Source: Rhodocyclales bacterium
GTDB taxonomy: Bacteria > Pseudomonadota > Gammaproteobacteria > Burkholderiales > Rhodocyclaceae
NCBI GenBank assembly: GCA_016235025.1
Contig: JACRMV010000001.1
Coordinates: 558,001 to 622,000, forward strand
DNA: 64,000 nt
Direction of reading: 5' to 3'
This document shows, one piece after another, positions 1-10,051 of this stretch (the stretch's first letter is position 1; every line of letters begins with the position of its first letter). The notes beneath the pieces were generated by a model. It saw nothing but the letters and a program-made list of their open reading frames with translations, ran no database searches and was not told the DNA's origin. Position numbers and translations under genes: made by a program.

Positions 1-121
1 GTTGATGCGTACCCGCGTGCTGCTCGCCGGCGCCGATGCGGCCGGTTTGCACGCCATGTTCGATGCCGCGCGCACCCGCCGTGACGAGTGGCTGAAGACG
101 CTGCCGGTGGTTGGAGAATGA
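1..121 (+). CDS. tyrA: Prephenate dehydrogenase, C-terminal end (partial)
   Basis: Only the last 39 codons are present, read from base 2 to the TGA at 119-121; the rest lies upstream of the window. The peptide ends in an acidic/arginine-rich helix ([15 protein letters not shown]) of the kind that closes TyrA proteins. The TGA overlaps the ATG of aroA (ATGA), which implies translational coupling. The identification rests mostly on the classical tyrA-aroA-cmk-rpsA order of betaproteobacteria, since too little sequence is present for a domain-level call. Confidence 0.55.
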   Translation, partial: LMRTRVLLAGADAAGLHAMFDAARTRRDEWLKTLPVVGE

Positions 122-2058
122 GCGAGCCGCTGATTCTGCCGCCTTTGTCTGCCGCCTGGGGCAGCGTGCGTCTTCCCGGCTCGAAAAGCATTTCCAACCG
201 GATGCTGCTGCTCGCCGCGCTGGCGGAAGGCACGACGGAAATTTTCGACCTGCTCGATTCTGACGATACACGCGTGATGCTCGACGCTTTGCGAAAACTC
301 GGCGTTGGCGTGACGGCGATCGGGACGGATGCGTGGCGCATCGAAGGCTGTCGCGGAAAGTTTCCGGTCACGGAGGCCGATCTGTTCATGGGCAATGCCG
401 GGACCGCGATTCGTCCGCTGACGGCGGCACTGGCGCTGTCTGGCGGGCACTATCGTTTGAGCGGTGTGCCACGCATGCACGAGCGACCGATCGGCGATCT
501 GCTCGATGGCTTGCGCCAGATCGGCGCCGATGTGCGCTGCGCGGGCAACGAGGGTTTCCCGCCGCTGGAGATTTTTCCTGCATCCATCCATCTTGCCGGC
601 CCGATCCGCCTGCGCGGCGATGTGTCCTCGCAGTTTCTCACCGCCCTCCTGATGGCCTTGCCGCTGACCGGTGAAGAGCTTGTCATCGAACTCACCACCG
701 AGTTGATTTCAAAGCCTTACGTTGAAATTACCTTGAATCTGATGGCGCGCTTCGGCGTCAGCGTCGAACGCGAGGGCTGGCAGCGTTTCCGGATTGTCGG
801 CGGCCAGCGTTACCGCAGTCCGGGGCAGCTCCATGTTGAGGGCGATGCCTCGTCGGCGTCCTATTTCCTTGCTGCTGGCGCCATTGCGGGTGGGCCGGTG
901 CGGGTCGAGGGCGTGGGCCGAAACAGCATCCAGGGCGATGTGCGCTTTGCCGAGGCGCTCGAAAGTCTCGGCGCCAGCATCCTCCGGGGCGAAAATTTCA
1001 TCGAGGCGCGAGCGCCGGTCGCGGGCCAGCTCAAGGCTTTCGATCTGGATTTCAACCACATTCCCGATGCCGCGATGACGCTGGCGGTGGTCGCGTTGTT
1101 CACCAACGGCCGCTGCGTGCTGCGCAACATCGGTTCCTGGCGGGTGAAGGAAACCGACCGGATCAGCGCCATGGCGACCGAATTGCGCAAGTTTGGCGCC
1201 GTGGTGGAGGAGGGCGATGACTGGCTCGCCGTCTCGCCAGCGCCGAGTTTACGGCGTGCTGTGGCGGTCGATACCTATGACGATCACCGCATGGCGATGT
1301 GTTTCTCGCTGGTGGCGTTGGCCGGCGCGCCGGTGAGCATTAACGATCCGGGCTGCGTGGCCAAGACTTTTCCTGGCTATTTCGATGCCTTCGCCTCGGT
1401 CACGGTGCCGGTGATCGCCATTGACGGCCCCTCGGCCTCCGGCAAGGGCACGGTGGCGGCGCGGGTGGCGCAAGCCCTGGGCTTTCATTATCTCGACAGT
1501 GGCGCGTTGTACCGGCTGACCGCGCTGGCGGCGACCCGGGCCGGCAAGGCGCTGGATGACGAGCCGGGCGTGGCGGCGCTGGCTAGGGTATTGCCGGCGC
1601 GCTTCGAGGGCGATCGGGTATTTCTCGACGGCGAGGATGTTAGCGACGCGATTCGCAGCGAGGAAATGTCTGTTGGCGCCTCGCGCGTGGCGGTTTTGCC
1701 GGCGGTGCGTGCCGGCCTGCTGGCGCGCCAGCGCGCCTGGCGGCGTTTTCCCGGACTGGTGGCCGACGGGCGCGACATGGGTTCCGTGGTCTTTCCCGGC
1801 GCCGAGGTCAAGGTGTTCCTTACGGCGTCCGCCGAGGCGCGCGCGGAACGTCGTTATAAACAGTTGATCGGAAAGGGCTTGCCTGCTAATATGCACGCCC
1901 TTTTACAGGATTTGCAGGAGCGCGATGCACGTGATGCCCAGCGTCGTGAAGCACCCCTCAGGCAAAGCGACGATGCGATAGGTGTTGACACGACGCTGAT
2001 GAACATCGAAGAGGCGCTGGCTGCAGTCATGGCGATAGTCAGGAAACGCTTGCCATGA
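118..2058 (+). CDS. aroA-cmk: Fused EPSP synthase / cytidylate kinase
   Basis: A 646-residue bifunctional protein. Residues 1 to about 428 are 3-phosphoshikimate 1-carboxyvinyltransferase (shikimate pathway), with [30 protein letters not shown], the [19 protein letters not shown] block and YDDHRMAM. Residues from about 430 are CMP/dCMP kinase, with the P-loop [32 protein letters not shown] and an ERDARDAQR lid. In many bacteria these are two adjacent genes; here AroA runs straight from FPGYFDAFA into the kinase with no stop codon. The start at 118 overlaps the tyrA stop, and an upstream in-frame start at 88 would lie inside tyrA. Residues about 370-378 (AVSPAPSL) are encoded by a copy of the dispersed repeat. 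Confidence 0.95.
   Translation: MSEPLILPPLSAAWGSVRLPGSKSISNRMLLLAALAEGTTEIFDLLDSDDTRVMLDALRKLGVGVTAIGTDAWRIEGCRGKFPVTEADLFMGNAGTAIRPLTAALALSGGHYRLSGVPRMHERPIGDLLDGLRQIGADVRCAGNEGFPPLEIFPASIHLAGPIRLRGDVSSQFLTALLMALPLTGEELVIELTTELISKPYVEITLNLMARFGVSVEREGWQRFRIVGGQRYRSPGQLHVEGDASSASYFLAAGAIAGGPVRVEGVGRNSIQGDVRFAEALESLGASILRGENFIEARAPVAGQLKAFDLDFNHIPDAAMTLAVVALFTNGRCVLRNIGSWRVKETDRISAMATELRKFGAVVEEGDDWLAVSPAPSLRRAVAVDTYDDHRMAMCFSLVALAGAPVSINDPGCVAKTFPGYFDAFASVTVPVIAIDGPSASGKGTVAARVAQALGFHYLDSGALYRLTALAATRAGKALDDEPGVAALARVLPARFEGDRVFLDGEDVSDAIRSEEMSVGASRVAVLPAVRAGLLARQRAWRRFPGLVADGRDMGSVVFPGAEVKVFLTASAEARAERRYKQLIGKGLPANMHALLQDLQERDARDAQRREAPLRQSDDAIGVDTTLMNIEEALAAVMAIVRKRLP
1227..1250 (-). repeat. 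Dispersed KVGAG/SPAPT repeat, in aroA
   Basis: Reverse-orientation copy inside the aroA part of the fusion, just before the YDDHRMAM motif. In the frame of the gene it reads AVSPAPS. It matches the core with about three differences (TCTCGCCAGCGCCGAGTTT here). Confidence 0.7.
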
Positions 2059-2109
2059 CTGGATTTCAGGATAATTTAATTTAAGATTTAATTTTGTTTC
2101 ATCCCGTGT

Positions 2110-2131
2110 CGGCAGGCCCCAAAACTTGCCG
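2110..2131 (+). other. Hairpin in the rpsA leader
   Basis: In the 128-base gap between cmk and rpsA, CGGCAGG pairs with CTTGCCG across an 8-base loop. The gap is otherwise AT-rich upstream (2068-2100). It may be part of the S1 leader or an attenuator; no U-run follows, so it is not a clear terminator. Confidence 0.3.
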
Positions 2132-2186
2132 GCGAAGAGCAACCAACCCGTCACGTCAGTGACACACTTTTGTAAGGTCCTTTTCA

Positions 2187-3893
2187 ATGTCAACTACTGC
2201 TATTGCCGAGAATTCCCCCATGGAGAGCTTTGCCGCACTGTTTGAAGAAAGCCTCCAGCGCCAGGAAATGCGTGCCGGCGAAGTCATCACCGCCGAAGTC
2301 GTTCGTATCGACCAGAATTTCGTGGTCGTCAATGCCGGTCTCAAATCGGAGAGCATGATCCCGATCGAGGAATTCAAGAGCGAACGTGGCGAACTTGAAG
2401 TTCAGCCCGGCGACTTTGTCCAGGTTGCAATCGAAATGCTGGAAGACGGCTATGGCTCGACTCGCTTGTCGCGCGAAAAGGCCAAGCGCATTTCCGCCTG
2501 GAACGATCTCGACAAGGCGCTCACCGATGGCACCCTGATCAAGGGCTTCGTCAGCGGCAAGGTCAAGGGCGGCCTGACCGTGATGGTCAATGGCATCCGT
2601 GCCTTCCTCCCGGGTTCGCTGGTTGATACCCGTCCGGTCAAGGACACCACGCCTTTTGAAGGCAAGGAATTCGAATTCAAGGTCATCAAGCTCGATCGCA
2701 AGCGCAACAACGTGGTGGTTTCGCGCCGTGCCGTGATGGAAGCCAACATGGGCGAAGATCGCCAGAAGCTGATGGACAACCTGCAGGAAGGCACGATCAT
2801 CAAGGGCATCGTCAAGAACATCACCGATTACGGCGCATTCGTCGATCTCGGCGGTATCGATGGCCTGTTGCACATCACCGATCTGGCCTGGCGTCGTGTG
2901 CGTCACCCGAGCGAAGTCATCAATGTCGGCGACGAAGTCACCGCCAAGATTCTCAAGTTCGACCAGGAAAAGAACCGTGTCAGCCTGGGCATGAAGCAGC
3001 TTGGCGAAGATCCGTGGGTGGGAATCGCCCGCCGTTACCCGTCCGGCACGCGTCTGTTCGGCAAGGTCACCAACCTGACCGATTACGGTGCATTCGTCGA
3101 GATCGAGCAGGGTATCGAAGGTTTGGTGCACGTCTCCGAAATGGACTGGACCAACAAGAATATTCATCCGACCAAGGTTGTCCAGCTGGGCGACGAAGTC
3201 GAAGTCATGATTCTCGAAATCGACGAAGATCGTCGCCGCATCTCCCTGGGCATGAAGCAGTGCGTGCCGAATCCATGGGATGACTTCGAGATGAATCACA
3301 AGAAGGGCGACAAGGTTCGTGGCGCCATCAAGTCGATCACCGATTTCGGCATCTTTATCGGTCTGCCCGGTGGCATCGATGGCCTGGTGCACCTGTCCGA
3401 TCTGTCATGGACTGTTCCCGGCGAGGAAGCCAAGCAGAACTACAAGAAGGGTGACGAGCTCGAGGCCGTGGTACTGGCCATCGACATCGAGAAGGAGCGC
3501 ATTTCCCTTGGCGTCAAGCAGCTCGATGGCGATCCCTTCACCAGCTACGTGGCGACCTACGACAAGAACAGCCTGGTTTCAGGCACGGTCAAGAGCGTCG
3601 ATCAGCGTGGCGCCGTGATTGATCTTGGGGGCGACATGGACGGCTATTTGCGCGTCTCCGAATTCTCCCGCGATCGTACCGAAGACTTGACCCAGCACCT
3701 GAAGGTAGGTGACGTGGTCGAGGCGGTGATCACCAACGTGGATCGCAAGACACGCTCGATCAATCTTTCGATCAAGGCCAAGGATCAGGCAGAGCAGACC
3801 CAGGCGATGCAGAAACTTGCAAGTGAAAGCTCGGCCAATGCAGGCACAACCAGTCTGGGTGCCTTGCTCAAGGCCAAGCTCAATCAGTCCTGA
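2187..3893 (+). CDS. rpsA: 30S ribosomal protein S1
   Basis: A 568-residue protein built from six tandem S1 (OB-fold) domains. Repeated [53 protein letters not shown] and [17 protein letters not shown] segments each end in RISLGMKQ-type strands. S1 binds the leader of mRNAs and brings them to the 30S subunit. The first two domains are the divergent, ribosome-anchoring type. Length is as expected for proteobacteria. It sits after cmk and before ihfB, the classical order. The start [15 protein letters not shown] has a weak AAGG upstream; the Met at 2220 is an alternative start. Confidence 0.98.
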   Translation: MSTTAIAENSPMESFAALFEESLQRQEMRAGEVITAEVVRIDQNFVVVNAGLKSESMIPIEEFKSERGELEVQPGDFVQVAIEMLEDGYGSTRLSREKAKRISAWNDLDKALTDGTLIKGFVSGKVKGGLTVMVNGIRAFLPGSLVDTRPVKDTTPFEGKEFEFKVIKLDRKRNNVVVSRRAVMEANMGEDRQKLMDNLQEGTIIKGIVKNITDYGAFVDLGGIDGLLHITDLAWRRVRHPSEVINVGDEVTAKILKFDQEKNRVSLGMKQLGEDPWVGIARRYPSGTRLFGKVTNLTDYGAFVEIEQGIEGLVHVSEMDWTNKNIHPTKVVQLGDEVEVMILEIDEDRRRISLGMKQCVPNPWDDFEMNHKKGDKVRGAIKSITDFGIFIGLPGGIDGLVHLSDLSWTVPGEEAKQNYKKGDELEAVVLAIDIEKERISLGVKQLDGDPFTSYVATYDKNSLVSGTVKSVDQRGAVIDLGGDMDGYLRVSEFSRDRTEDLTQHLKVGDVVEAVITNVDRKTRSINLSIKAKDQAEQTQAMQKLASESSANAGTTSLGALLKAKLNQS

Positions 3894-3905
3894 GTCGTTG
3901 CTCCC

Positions 3906-4190
3906 ATGACAAAATCCGAGCTCATCAGCCAGCTGGCGGAACGGTTTCCCCAGCTTGCTGCGAAGGATGCCGATTTCGCGGTGAAGGTCATGCTCGATGC
4001 GCTGGCGGCGGGACTCATCCGTGGCGATCGCATCGAGATCCGTGGCTTTGGCAGCTTTGCGCTGAACTATCGGCCACCGCGGATGGGTCGCAACCCGAAG
4101 TCGGGGGAGAAGGTACAGGTTCCCGAGAAATACGTCCCGCATTTCAAGGCTGGCAAGGAGTTGCGGGAGCGGGTTGATTACCCGTCATGA
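3906..4190 (+). CDS. ihfB: Integration host factor beta subunit
   Basis: A 94-residue HU/IHF-family DNA-bending protein. It begins [15 protein letters not shown] and carries the DNA-arm segment [28 protein letters not shown], including the intercalating proline region (RNPKSG). The beta subunit pairs with IhfA to bend DNA sharply at specific sites. It lies 12 bases after rpsA, as in most proteobacteria, and is followed by a hairpin terminator. The beta assignment rests on this position and on the MTKSELI start. Confidence 0.95.
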   Translation: MTKSELISQLAERFPQLAAKDADFAVKVMLDALAAGLIRGDRIEIRGFGSFALNYRPPRMGRNPKSGEKVQVPEKYVPHFKAGKELRERVDYPS

Positions 4191-4219
4191 ATCGTGCCGT
4201 TGTCATGACGCGGATCAAG

Positions 4220-4249
4220 GCGGCGCCTGTCACGGGTGCCGCTTTTTTT
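4220..4249 (+). terminator. Rho-independent terminator after ihfB
   Basis: GCGGC(GCC)...(GGT)GCCGC hairpin followed directly by seven Ts (4243-4249), between ihfB and lapA. This suggests lapAB has its own promoter or depends on read-through. Confidence 0.75.
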
Positions 4250-4279
4250 CGTCACTTTCGCACCTTGCACTGATCTGCG

Positions 4280-4513
4280 ATGGCGACCCTGTTCAAGCTG
4301 TTTCTCTGGTTGCTGCGCGCCGCCGTATTCGTCATCCTGTTTGGACTGACGTTGAAAAACAGCGAGCCGATGGAACTGCACTTTTTCTTCAATCATCTCT
4401 GGACCGCGCCGGTGGCGATAGTGATTCTTGTGGTTTTTGTCATTGGTGTCGTGATCGGCCTGACGGCTGCTTTCGGCATCTTCAAGCATCCCCGACGCAG
4501 CAAAATTTCCTGA
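4280..4513 (+). CDS. lapA: LPS assembly protein A (DUF1049)
   Basis: A 77-residue inner-membrane protein with two transmembrane helices (about residues 8-25 and 41-63). The NSEPMELHFFF segment between them is typical of the LapA domain. The basic tail KHPRRSKIS should be cytoplasmic. It lies 4 bases before lapB; in Escherichia coli the pair regulates LpxC turnover and so lipopolysaccharide synthesis. The following rfaE1 and rfaD genes make the LPS heptose precursor, which fits. Confidence 0.9.
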   Translation: MATLFKLFLWLLRAAVFVILFGLTLKNSEPMELHFFFNHLWTAPVAIVILVVFVIGVVIGLTAAFGIFKHPRRSKIS

Positions 4514-4517
4514 CTTC

Positions 4518-5693
4518 ATGGAAATAGAACTTTGGTGGTTACTGGTACTCCCGGTATTTTTCGGACTGGGCTGGATTGCTGCGCGTATTGACATCCGGCA
4601 GCTGGTGCATGAGTCACGCGCCTTGCCACGTTCCTATTTCAAGGGACTTAACTTTCTCCTCAACGAGCAGCCGGACCAGGCGATCGAGGCGTTCATCGAG
4701 GCCGCCCGGGTCGATCCGGAAACCATCGAAATGCATTTTGCACTGGGCAATCTGTTCCGGCGTCGAGGCGAAGCCGATCGGGCGATCCGCGTGCATCAGA
4801 ATCTCATCGAACGCGATGGGCTGAGTCCGGCGCAACGCCTGCATGCGCTCTCGGAGCTTGGCCAGGATTATCTGAAAGCCGGCCTGCTCGACCGCGCCGA
4901 AGACATTTTCCTCAAGCTGAAAGGCACAGAGCGCAACGAAGATGCGCTCAAAAACCTGCTGGAAATTTACCAGCAGGAAAAAGAATGGGCCCAGGCCATT
5001 ACGGTAGCCAATTCACTGCCGAACCACGCCGATCACCTCTGGCAGAAGGAAATTGCCGAATTCCGCTGCGAAATGGCGGCCAACGAATTGCTCCATGGCC
5101 GCCATGAAGAGGCGCGGCGCCTGCTTGATGAAGCCTTGGCAGACAATCGCAAATGCGTGCGGGCGCTGCTGCTGCTCGGCGACCTGGAGATGAAAGTCGG
5201 CGCTGGCGAGACGGCGATTGGATGCTGGACCCGCATCGAACAGCACAACCCGGCCTATTTATCGCTGGTTGCCGAACGGCTGGTGCAGGCCTATGAGCAA
5301 ATGGGGCGTATGCCACAGGGCCTGGAATTGTTGCGCAATTGGCTCGAACGCTATCCATCCTACGACTTGCTCGATGCCGCTTTTCATGCCGAACTGAAGC
5401 TCAACGGGACGGAGGCAGCCTATACGCTGGTCAAGAACGAGCTGCGCCGTAATCCGACCCTGCTGGGACTCGACAAGTTTCTTGAAGCGCAGCTGCTGGT
5501 CACTCCATCGGAGCGACGTGCGGACCTTGAGGTCGTCAAAAATCTGATCCATGTGCATACCCGCCGCGTTGCGCGCTATCGCTGCGATGCCTGCGGCTTC
5601 AAGGCGCGCCAGTTCTACTGGCGCTGTCCCGGCTGTGGCGGCTGGGAAACCTACCCGCCCAAGCGCAGCGAAGAATTCGATATCACCCCCTGA
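4518..5693 (+). CDS. lapB: LPS assembly protein B (TPR/rubredoxin)
   Basis: A 391-residue membrane-anchored protein with one N-terminal helix (WWLLVLPVFFGLGWIAARI), a long array of TPR repeats, and a C-terminal rubredoxin-like metal knuckle (YRCDACGFKARQFYWRCPGCGGW) with four cysteines. In enterobacteria LapB (YciM) works with FtsH to control LpxC. Residues about 225-233 (KVGAGETA), inside a TPR helix, are encoded by a forward copy of the dispersed repeat, yet the helix length and the flanking RALLLLGDLE and WTRIE look intact. Confidence 0.95.
   Translation: MEIELWWLLVLPVFFGLGWIAARIDIRQLVHESRALPRSYFKGLNFLLNEQPDQAIEAFIEAARVDPETIEMHFALGNLFRRRGEADRAIRVHQNLIERDGLSPAQRLHALSELGQDYLKAGLLDRAEDIFLKLKGTERNEDALKNLLEIYQQEKEWAQAITVANSLPNHADHLWQKEIAEFRCEMAANELLHGRHEEARRLLDEALADNRKCVRALLLLGDLEMKVGAGETAIGCWTRIEQHNPAYLSLVAERLVQAYEQMGRMPQGLELLRNWLERYPSYDLLDAAFHAELKLNGTEAAYTLVKNELRRNPTLLGLDKFLEAQLLVTPSERRADLEVVKNLIHVHTRRVARYRCDACGFKARQFYWRCPGCGGWETYPPKRSEEFDITP
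5193..5217 (+). repeat. Dispersed KVGAG/SPAPT repeat, in lapB
   Basis: Forward copy inside a TPR of lapB. It reads KVGAGETA; only one base differs from the core (GAGACGG for GATACGG). Confidence 0.8.
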
Positions 5694-5800
5694 TTTCTTA
5701 CCGTACATGAAATGGATACAACTGCGATTGGCACAGGCTATGTGAACCGGATATCCGGCACCCTTCCTTGCGCTGGCTACCAGCACGGGCCCGGACGGTC

Positions 5801-6727
5801 ATGAACGCAGCGATCCCGGATACCGCCCGCGCCCGCATCCTTGTCGTCGGCGACGTCATGCTCGATCGTTACTGGTTCGGCGAGGTCTCGCGCATCTCGC
5901 CCGAGGCGCCGGTGCCGGTGGTCAAGGTGGAAAAAGTCGAGGAGCGTCCTGGCGGCGCCGCCAATGTGGCGCGCAATTGCGCAGCGCTTGGCGCGCAGGC
6001 GGCACTGCTGTCTGTCGTCGGTACGGACGAAGCCGGAAAAATCCTGGCACGGCTGATGAGCGATGCCGGCATCGAATCCAGCCTGCATGAAGATGCCGGC
6101 CTCAACACCACCGTCAAGCTGCGCGTCATCGGTCGCCAGCAGCAGCTCCTGCGTATCGACTTCGAGAACTGGCCGGATCATGAAGTCCTGCAGGCGAAAC
6201 TGAGCGAGTTCGTCCGGCGGCTGGTGGAGTGCGATGTTGTGATCCTGTCCGACTACGGCAAGGGTGGCTTGACGCACATCACCGAAATGATCCGCCTGGC
6301 CAAGGCAGCCGGCAAGCCGGTGCTGGTGGATCCGAAGGGCGACGATTACGCGCGTTATACCGGAGCCACCCTGCTCACGCCGAACCGGACCGAGCTGCGT
6401 GAGGTGGTGGGGCGCTGGGGCAATGAAACCGAACTCGAAGCCAAGGCGCAACAGCTGCGCAGCAGGCTTGATATCACTGCTTTGCTGGTGACGCGCAGCG
6501 AAGAAGGCATGACCCTGTTTTCCGCCGCCGGCAGCCGTCATGAGGCCGCCGTGGCACGCGAGGTTTATGATGTCAGCGGCGCCGGCGACACGGTGATCGC
6601 CACGCTGGCGGTGATGCTCGGTAGCGGCCTGCCGCTGGAGCAGGCGCTGCATCTGGCCAACCGCGCCGCCGGCATCGTGGTCGGCAAACTGGGCACGGCG
6701 ACGTGCTCGCTCGATGAACTAAGATAG
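5801..6727 (+). CDS. rfaE1: D-glycero-beta-D-manno-heptose-7-phosphate kinase
   Basis: A 308-residue PfkB-family sugar kinase equal to the first domain of HldE; the cytidylyltransferase half is absent, as is usual outside enterobacteria. It has [27 protein letters not shown] at the N terminus, [12 protein letters not shown], the substrate stretch [19 protein letters not shown] and the catalytic [14 protein letters not shown] near the C terminus. It phosphorylates heptose-7-phosphate at C1 on the route to ADP-heptose for LPS. I chose the ATG at 5801; an upstream in-frame ATG at 5768 adds 11 poorly conserved residues. Confidence 0.93.
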   Translation: MNAAIPDTARARILVVGDVMLDRYWFGEVSRISPEAPVPVVKVEKVEERPGGAANVARNCAALGAQAALLSVVGTDEAGKILARLMSDAGIESSLHEDAGLNTTVKLRVIGRQQQLLRIDFENWPDHEVLQAKLSEFVRRLVECDVVILSDYGKGGLTHITEMIRLAKAAGKPVLVDPKGDDYARYTGATLLTPNRTELREVVGRWGNETELEAKAQQLRSRLDITALLVTRSEEGMTLFSAAGSRHEAAVAREVYDVSGAGDTVIATLAVMLGSGLPLEQALHLANRAAGIVVGKLGTATCSLDELR

Positions 6728-6744
6728 AACGCTTGAGGGCTTCC

Positions 6745-7731
6745 ATGTACTACATCGTCACCGGCGCGGCCGGATTCATTGGCGCCAATCTGGTCAAGGC
6801 GCTGAACCAGAAGGGCGTCACCGAGATCATCGCAGTGGACAACCTGACGCGCGCGGACAAGTTCAGCAACCTGACCGATTGCGAGATCGCCGACTACCTC
6901 GACAAGCAGGAATTCATCGACATGATCGAGCACGGCCAGTTCGATGGCGGCATCGAGGCTATCCTCCATCAGGGCGCCTGCTCCGACACCATGGAGAGCG
7001 ATGGCCGCTACATGATGGCCAACAATTACCGCTACTCGCTCTCGCTGCTGAACTTCTGCCAGGAACAGGAAGTGCCGCTGCTGTACGCATCTTCGGCGGC
7101 GGTCTATGGCGGCGGCAACGTGTTTCGCGAGGAACGCGAATTCGAAGCGCCGCTGAACGTGTACGGCTACTCGAAATTCCTGTTCGACCAGGTGGTGCGG
7201 CGCCGTCTTGCCGGCGCCGACTCCCAGATCTGCGGGTTCCGTTACTTCAACGTCTATGGCCCGCGCGAGAGCCACAAGGGACGCATGGCTTCAGTGGCTT
7301 TTCATCACTTCAACCAGTATCGCAGCAGCGGAAAGGTCAAGCTGTTCGAGGGCTGTGACGGCTACGGTCACGGCGAACAGCAGCGTGATTTCGTCTATGT
7401 CGATGACGTGGTCAAGGTCAACATGGCCTTTCTCGAAAGCAGCATTTCCGGCATTTACAACCTGGGTACGGGGCGCGCCCAGAGTTTCAACGAACTGGCC
7501 GTTGCCACGGTGAATGCCTGCCGCGCCCTGGAAGGTTTGCCCGCCTTGCCGCTGGCCGATCTGGTGGCCGCCGGCCTGATCGAATACATCCCTTTTCCCG
7601 ATGCACTCAAGGGCAAGTACCAGAGCTTCACCCAGGCCGACACGGAGCGCCTGCGTGCGGCGGGATACATGGAGGCTTTTGCCGGCGTCGAAGAAGGTGT
7701 CGCGGATTATGTGAACTGGCTGGCGCGATGA
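6745..7731 (+). CDS. rfaD: ADP-L-glycero-D-manno-heptose 6-epimerase
   Basis: A 328-residue short-chain dehydrogenase/epimerase with the Rossmann start [31 protein letters not shown], catalytic Ser-Tyr-x3-Lys (ASSAAVYG and YGYSKFLFD) and [19 protein letters not shown]. It makes the final ADP-heptose isomer used for the LPS inner core. It is directly downstream of the kinase and overlaps cysM by four bases (ATGA). The ATG at 6745 precedes the Rossmann strand; an upstream TTG at 6733 would add only four residues. Confidence 0.95.
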   Translation: MYYIVTGAAGFIGANLVKALNQKGVTEIIAVDNLTRADKFSNLTDCEIADYLDKQEFIDMIEHGQFDGGIEAILHQGACSDTMESDGRYMMANNYRYSLSLLNFCQEQEVPLLYASSAAVYGGGNVFREEREFEAPLNVYGYSKFLFDQVVRRRLAGADSQICGFRYFNVYGPRESHKGRMASVAFHHFNQYRSSGKVKLFEGCDGYGHGEQQRDFVYVDDVVKVNMAFLESSISGIYNLGTGRAQSFNELAVATVNACRALEGLPALPLADLVAAGLIEYIPFPDALKGKYQSFTQADTERLRAAGYMEAFAGVEEGVADYVNWLAR

Positions 7732-8630
7732 ACTGGAGAACGCTCGAGGACTTCGTCGGCAACACACCACTGGTCAGATTGCAGCGCATTCCCGGCGCGG
7801 AAAATGCCCGGCGTAACAATGTGATCCTGGCCAAGCTCGAAGGCAACAATCCGGCCGGCTCGGTGAAGGACCGTCCGGCGCTGTCGATGATCGTGCGTGC
7901 CGAAACTCGCGGGCGGATCAAGCCTGGCGACACGCTGATCGAGGCGACCTCCGGCAACACCGGCATCGCCCTGGCGATGGCGGCGGCGATACGCGGCTAC
8001 CGCATGATCCTCGTCATGCCGGAGAACCAAAGCATCGAGCGCTGCCAGACCATGAAGGCCTTCGGCGCCGAACTGATACTGACGCCCAGGGCGGGCGGCA
8101 TGGAAGCGGCGCGCGACCTGGCGCAGGAGATGGTCGCCGCCGGGCAGGGCGTGGTACTCGACCAGTTCGCCAATGCCGATAACCCGCAGGCGCATTACGA
8201 AGGCACAGGGCCGGAAATCTGGCGCGATACCGCCGGGCGCATCACCCATTTTGTTTCCAGCATGGGCACCACGGGCACCATCATGGGCTGTTCGCGCTAT
8301 TTCAAGGAACAAAACCCGGCCATCCGCATCATCGGCTGCCAGCCGCAGGAAGGCTCGCAAATCCCCGGCATCCGCAAATGGCCGGAAGCCTACCTGCCGA
8401 AAATCTACGACGGCTCGCGCGTCGACCAGATCGAATATGTCTCGCAGGCCGAGGCCGAGGCCATGACGCGGCGCCTAGCGAAAGAGGAAGGAATTTTCGC
8501 CGGCATCTCGTCCGGCGGCGGAATGCACGTCGCGCTGCGCCTCGCCGCCCAGGTGGAAAACGCCGTGATTGTAAGCATCATCTGCGACCGCGGCGACCGC
8601 TATCTATCGACAGGAGTTTTTCCGGCGTAG
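7728..8630 (+). CDS. cysM: Cysteine synthase B
   Basis: A 300-residue PLP enzyme of the O-acetylserine sulfhydrylase family. It has NTPLVRLQR, the PLP lysine in [13 protein letters not shown], the substrate loop [12 protein letters not shown], the phosphate-binding [11 protein letters not shown] and the C-terminal [11 protein letters not shown]. CysM accepts sulfide or thiosulfate with O-acetylserine. CysM rather than CysK is favoured by the ~300-residue length and the RPALSMI sequence after the lysine. It is the last gene of the + strand run and overlaps rfaD. Confidence 0.93.
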   Translation: MNWRTLEDFVGNTPLVRLQRIPGAENARRNNVILAKLEGNNPAGSVKDRPALSMIVRAETRGRIKPGDTLIEATSGNTGIALAMAAAIRGYRMILVMPENQSIERCQTMKAFGAELILTPRAGGMEAARDLAQEMVAAGQGVVLDQFANADNPQAHYEGTGPEIWRDTAGRITHFVSSMGTTGTIMGCSRYFKEQNPAIRIIGCQPQEGSQIPGIRKWPEAYLPKIYDGSRVDQIEYVSQAEAEAMTRRLAKEEGIFAGISSGGGMHVALRLAAQVENAVIVSIICDRGDRYLSTGVFPA

Positions 8631-8693
8631 CGGTTTGTGCAGAGGGCATTCGCGTTCAGCGGCGCACTTTAACGCCGCACAGCACCCGGCCCG

Positions 8694-8718
8694 AAAAGTC
8701 GGCGCGGGTGACACGGCG
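8694..8718 (+). repeat. Dispersed KVGAG/SPAPT repeat, intergenic
   Basis: Forward copy in the 133-base convergent gap between cysM and the nitronate monooxygenase-like gene. It begins AAAAGTCGGCGCGGGTG and ends ACACGGCG. No other feature is evident in this gap. Confidence 0.8.
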
Positions 8719-8763
8719 TGTCAGGCCTGCATCGAACGGGGTTTTGCCGTTGCGCCGCGCCGA

Positions 8764-10008
8764 TCAATCCGGCAGGGCGATCCTGTCGTCGGTGCTGAAC
8801 TGATAGTCGTGAAAGACGTGCTCGGCGGTCAGCAGTTGATAGCTACCGTCAGGGTTCTGGCGCGTGGTGTCTTTCAATCGATAGGTGTAGTGGCCGCAGG
8901 TCCAGCACTTGAAATTGCGCATCTGCGTGCACAGGCAGGTCTTCGCCATGACATGTATCTTTTTGGCGCCCGGATGGGCCGCGACTTCGCGGTTGTAGGC
9001 ATCGATGTACTGGCAGTTGCCGCTGGCATCGAGCAGGTAGCCATAGGCTTCGCAGTTGGGACGGATGCCATCGCCGATCGCCGGGCTGTTCTTCAGCATG
9101 CGCATGGGATAGCCGGTGGGTGAGATGGTGTTCACCTCGATGCCTTCTTCGGCAACCTTGAAATACTCCTGCTTCACGTCATCCGGTAGGCCGCATTCCT
9201 TGGTCGCGGTGAAGCGGGTGGCGACCTGCACGCCGGCAGCGCCCATCTCCATGAAACGCACCGCATCCGAGCCGGTGAAAATGCCGCCGGCGGGAAGTAT
9301 CGGGATGTTCAGTTGCTCGACGCGCAGCCAGTCGCGAATTTCCTGGGTGATGGTCGCCAGATCGTATTGCGCCCAGTCCATTCCGAAGCCCAAGTGGCCG
9401 CCAGCCAGCGGGCCTTCGATGACGATGTAGTCCGGCAGGCGGTTGGTGCGGGCGATCTTCTTGATGAACAATTGCAGTGCACGCAGGCTGGAAACGATGA
9501 TGCCAAGCTTCACATCGCGGAAACGCGGGTGATCCTCGATCAACGCGAACGAACCCAGGTGCAGACCGGCGGCCAGGGTGATGCCGTCGATGCCGGCGTC
9601 CATGGCTGAAGCCAGGCGCACGCGCAGCGTGTCCTTCGGCGCGTTCATGGTCAGCTTTTCCATGCAGTTGATGAACACCAGGCCTTCGCCGCGTTTGGCG
9701 CCCATGGCGTGATCGACGTGTTTTTTGGTCGCCTCGGCCAGCAGGCCCAGGTCGAACTTGACCGAGGATTTATCGCTGCTGGCGACGTTCAGCTTGTACT
9801 GCTTGAGCTTGGTCTTGACGTAGCTGGTGTCATAGCGCCGGTCGGAGACAGTCGGCACCATGGCATCCGAAATATGGCCGATGCCGCCCAGACGCGCAGC
9901 CTCCAGCGCCAGCATCGAAGTCGAGATGTCGACGCCCATGCCACCGACCATGATCGGTACCAGTTCATGTTTGCCGAGTTGCAGACGAAAATCATCCAGA
10001 CGCTTCAT
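8764..10008 (-). CDS. Nitronate monooxygenase-like flavoprotein
   Basis: A 414-residue FMN-dependent TIM-barrel protein of the nitronate monooxygenase/2-nitropropane dioxygenase superfamily. It has PIMVGGMGVDIS near the N terminus, GITLAAGLHLGSFAL, EGPLAGGHLGFGMDW and PILPAGGIFTGSDAVRFMEMGAAGVQVATRFTATKEC. The C terminus carries a cysteine cluster (KTCLCTQMRNFKCWTCGHYTYRL) not found in the classical enzymes, which could bind a metal or Fe-S centre. Substrate unknown: the superfamily also includes enoyl-reductase and other FMN enzymes. Confidence 0.75.
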   Translation of the reverse strand: MKRLDDFRLQLGKHELVPIMVGGMGVDISTSMLALEAARLGGIGHISDAMVPTVSDRRYDTSYVKTKLKQYKLNVASSDKSSVKFDLGLLAEATKKHVDHAMGAKRGEGLVFINCMEKLTMNAPKDTLRVRLASAMDAGIDGITLAAGLHLGSFALIEDHPRFRDVKLGIIVSSLRALQLFIKKIARTNRLPDYIVIEGPLAGGHLGFGMDWAQYDLATITQEIRDWLRVEQLNIPILPAGGIFTGSDAVRFMEMGAAGVQVATRFTATKECGLPDDVKQEYFKVAEEGIEVNTISPTGYPMRMLKNSPAIGDGIRPNCEAYGYLLDASGNCQYIDAYNREVAAHPGAKKIHVMAKTCLCTQMRNFKCWTCGHYTYRLKDTTRQNPDGSYQLLTAEHVFHDYQFSTDDRIALPD

Positions 10009-10051
10009 GCTGTGTTTCCTTAAATGAGCTGCGTATTATCGCCGGCCTGCG

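Noticed and set aside
6569-6600. GCGGCGCCGGCGACACGGTG in rfaE1 as a repeat copy
   Set aside because: Encodes the PfkB catalytic signature SGAGDT, conserved in all such kinases; resemblance to KVGAGDTA is coincidental.
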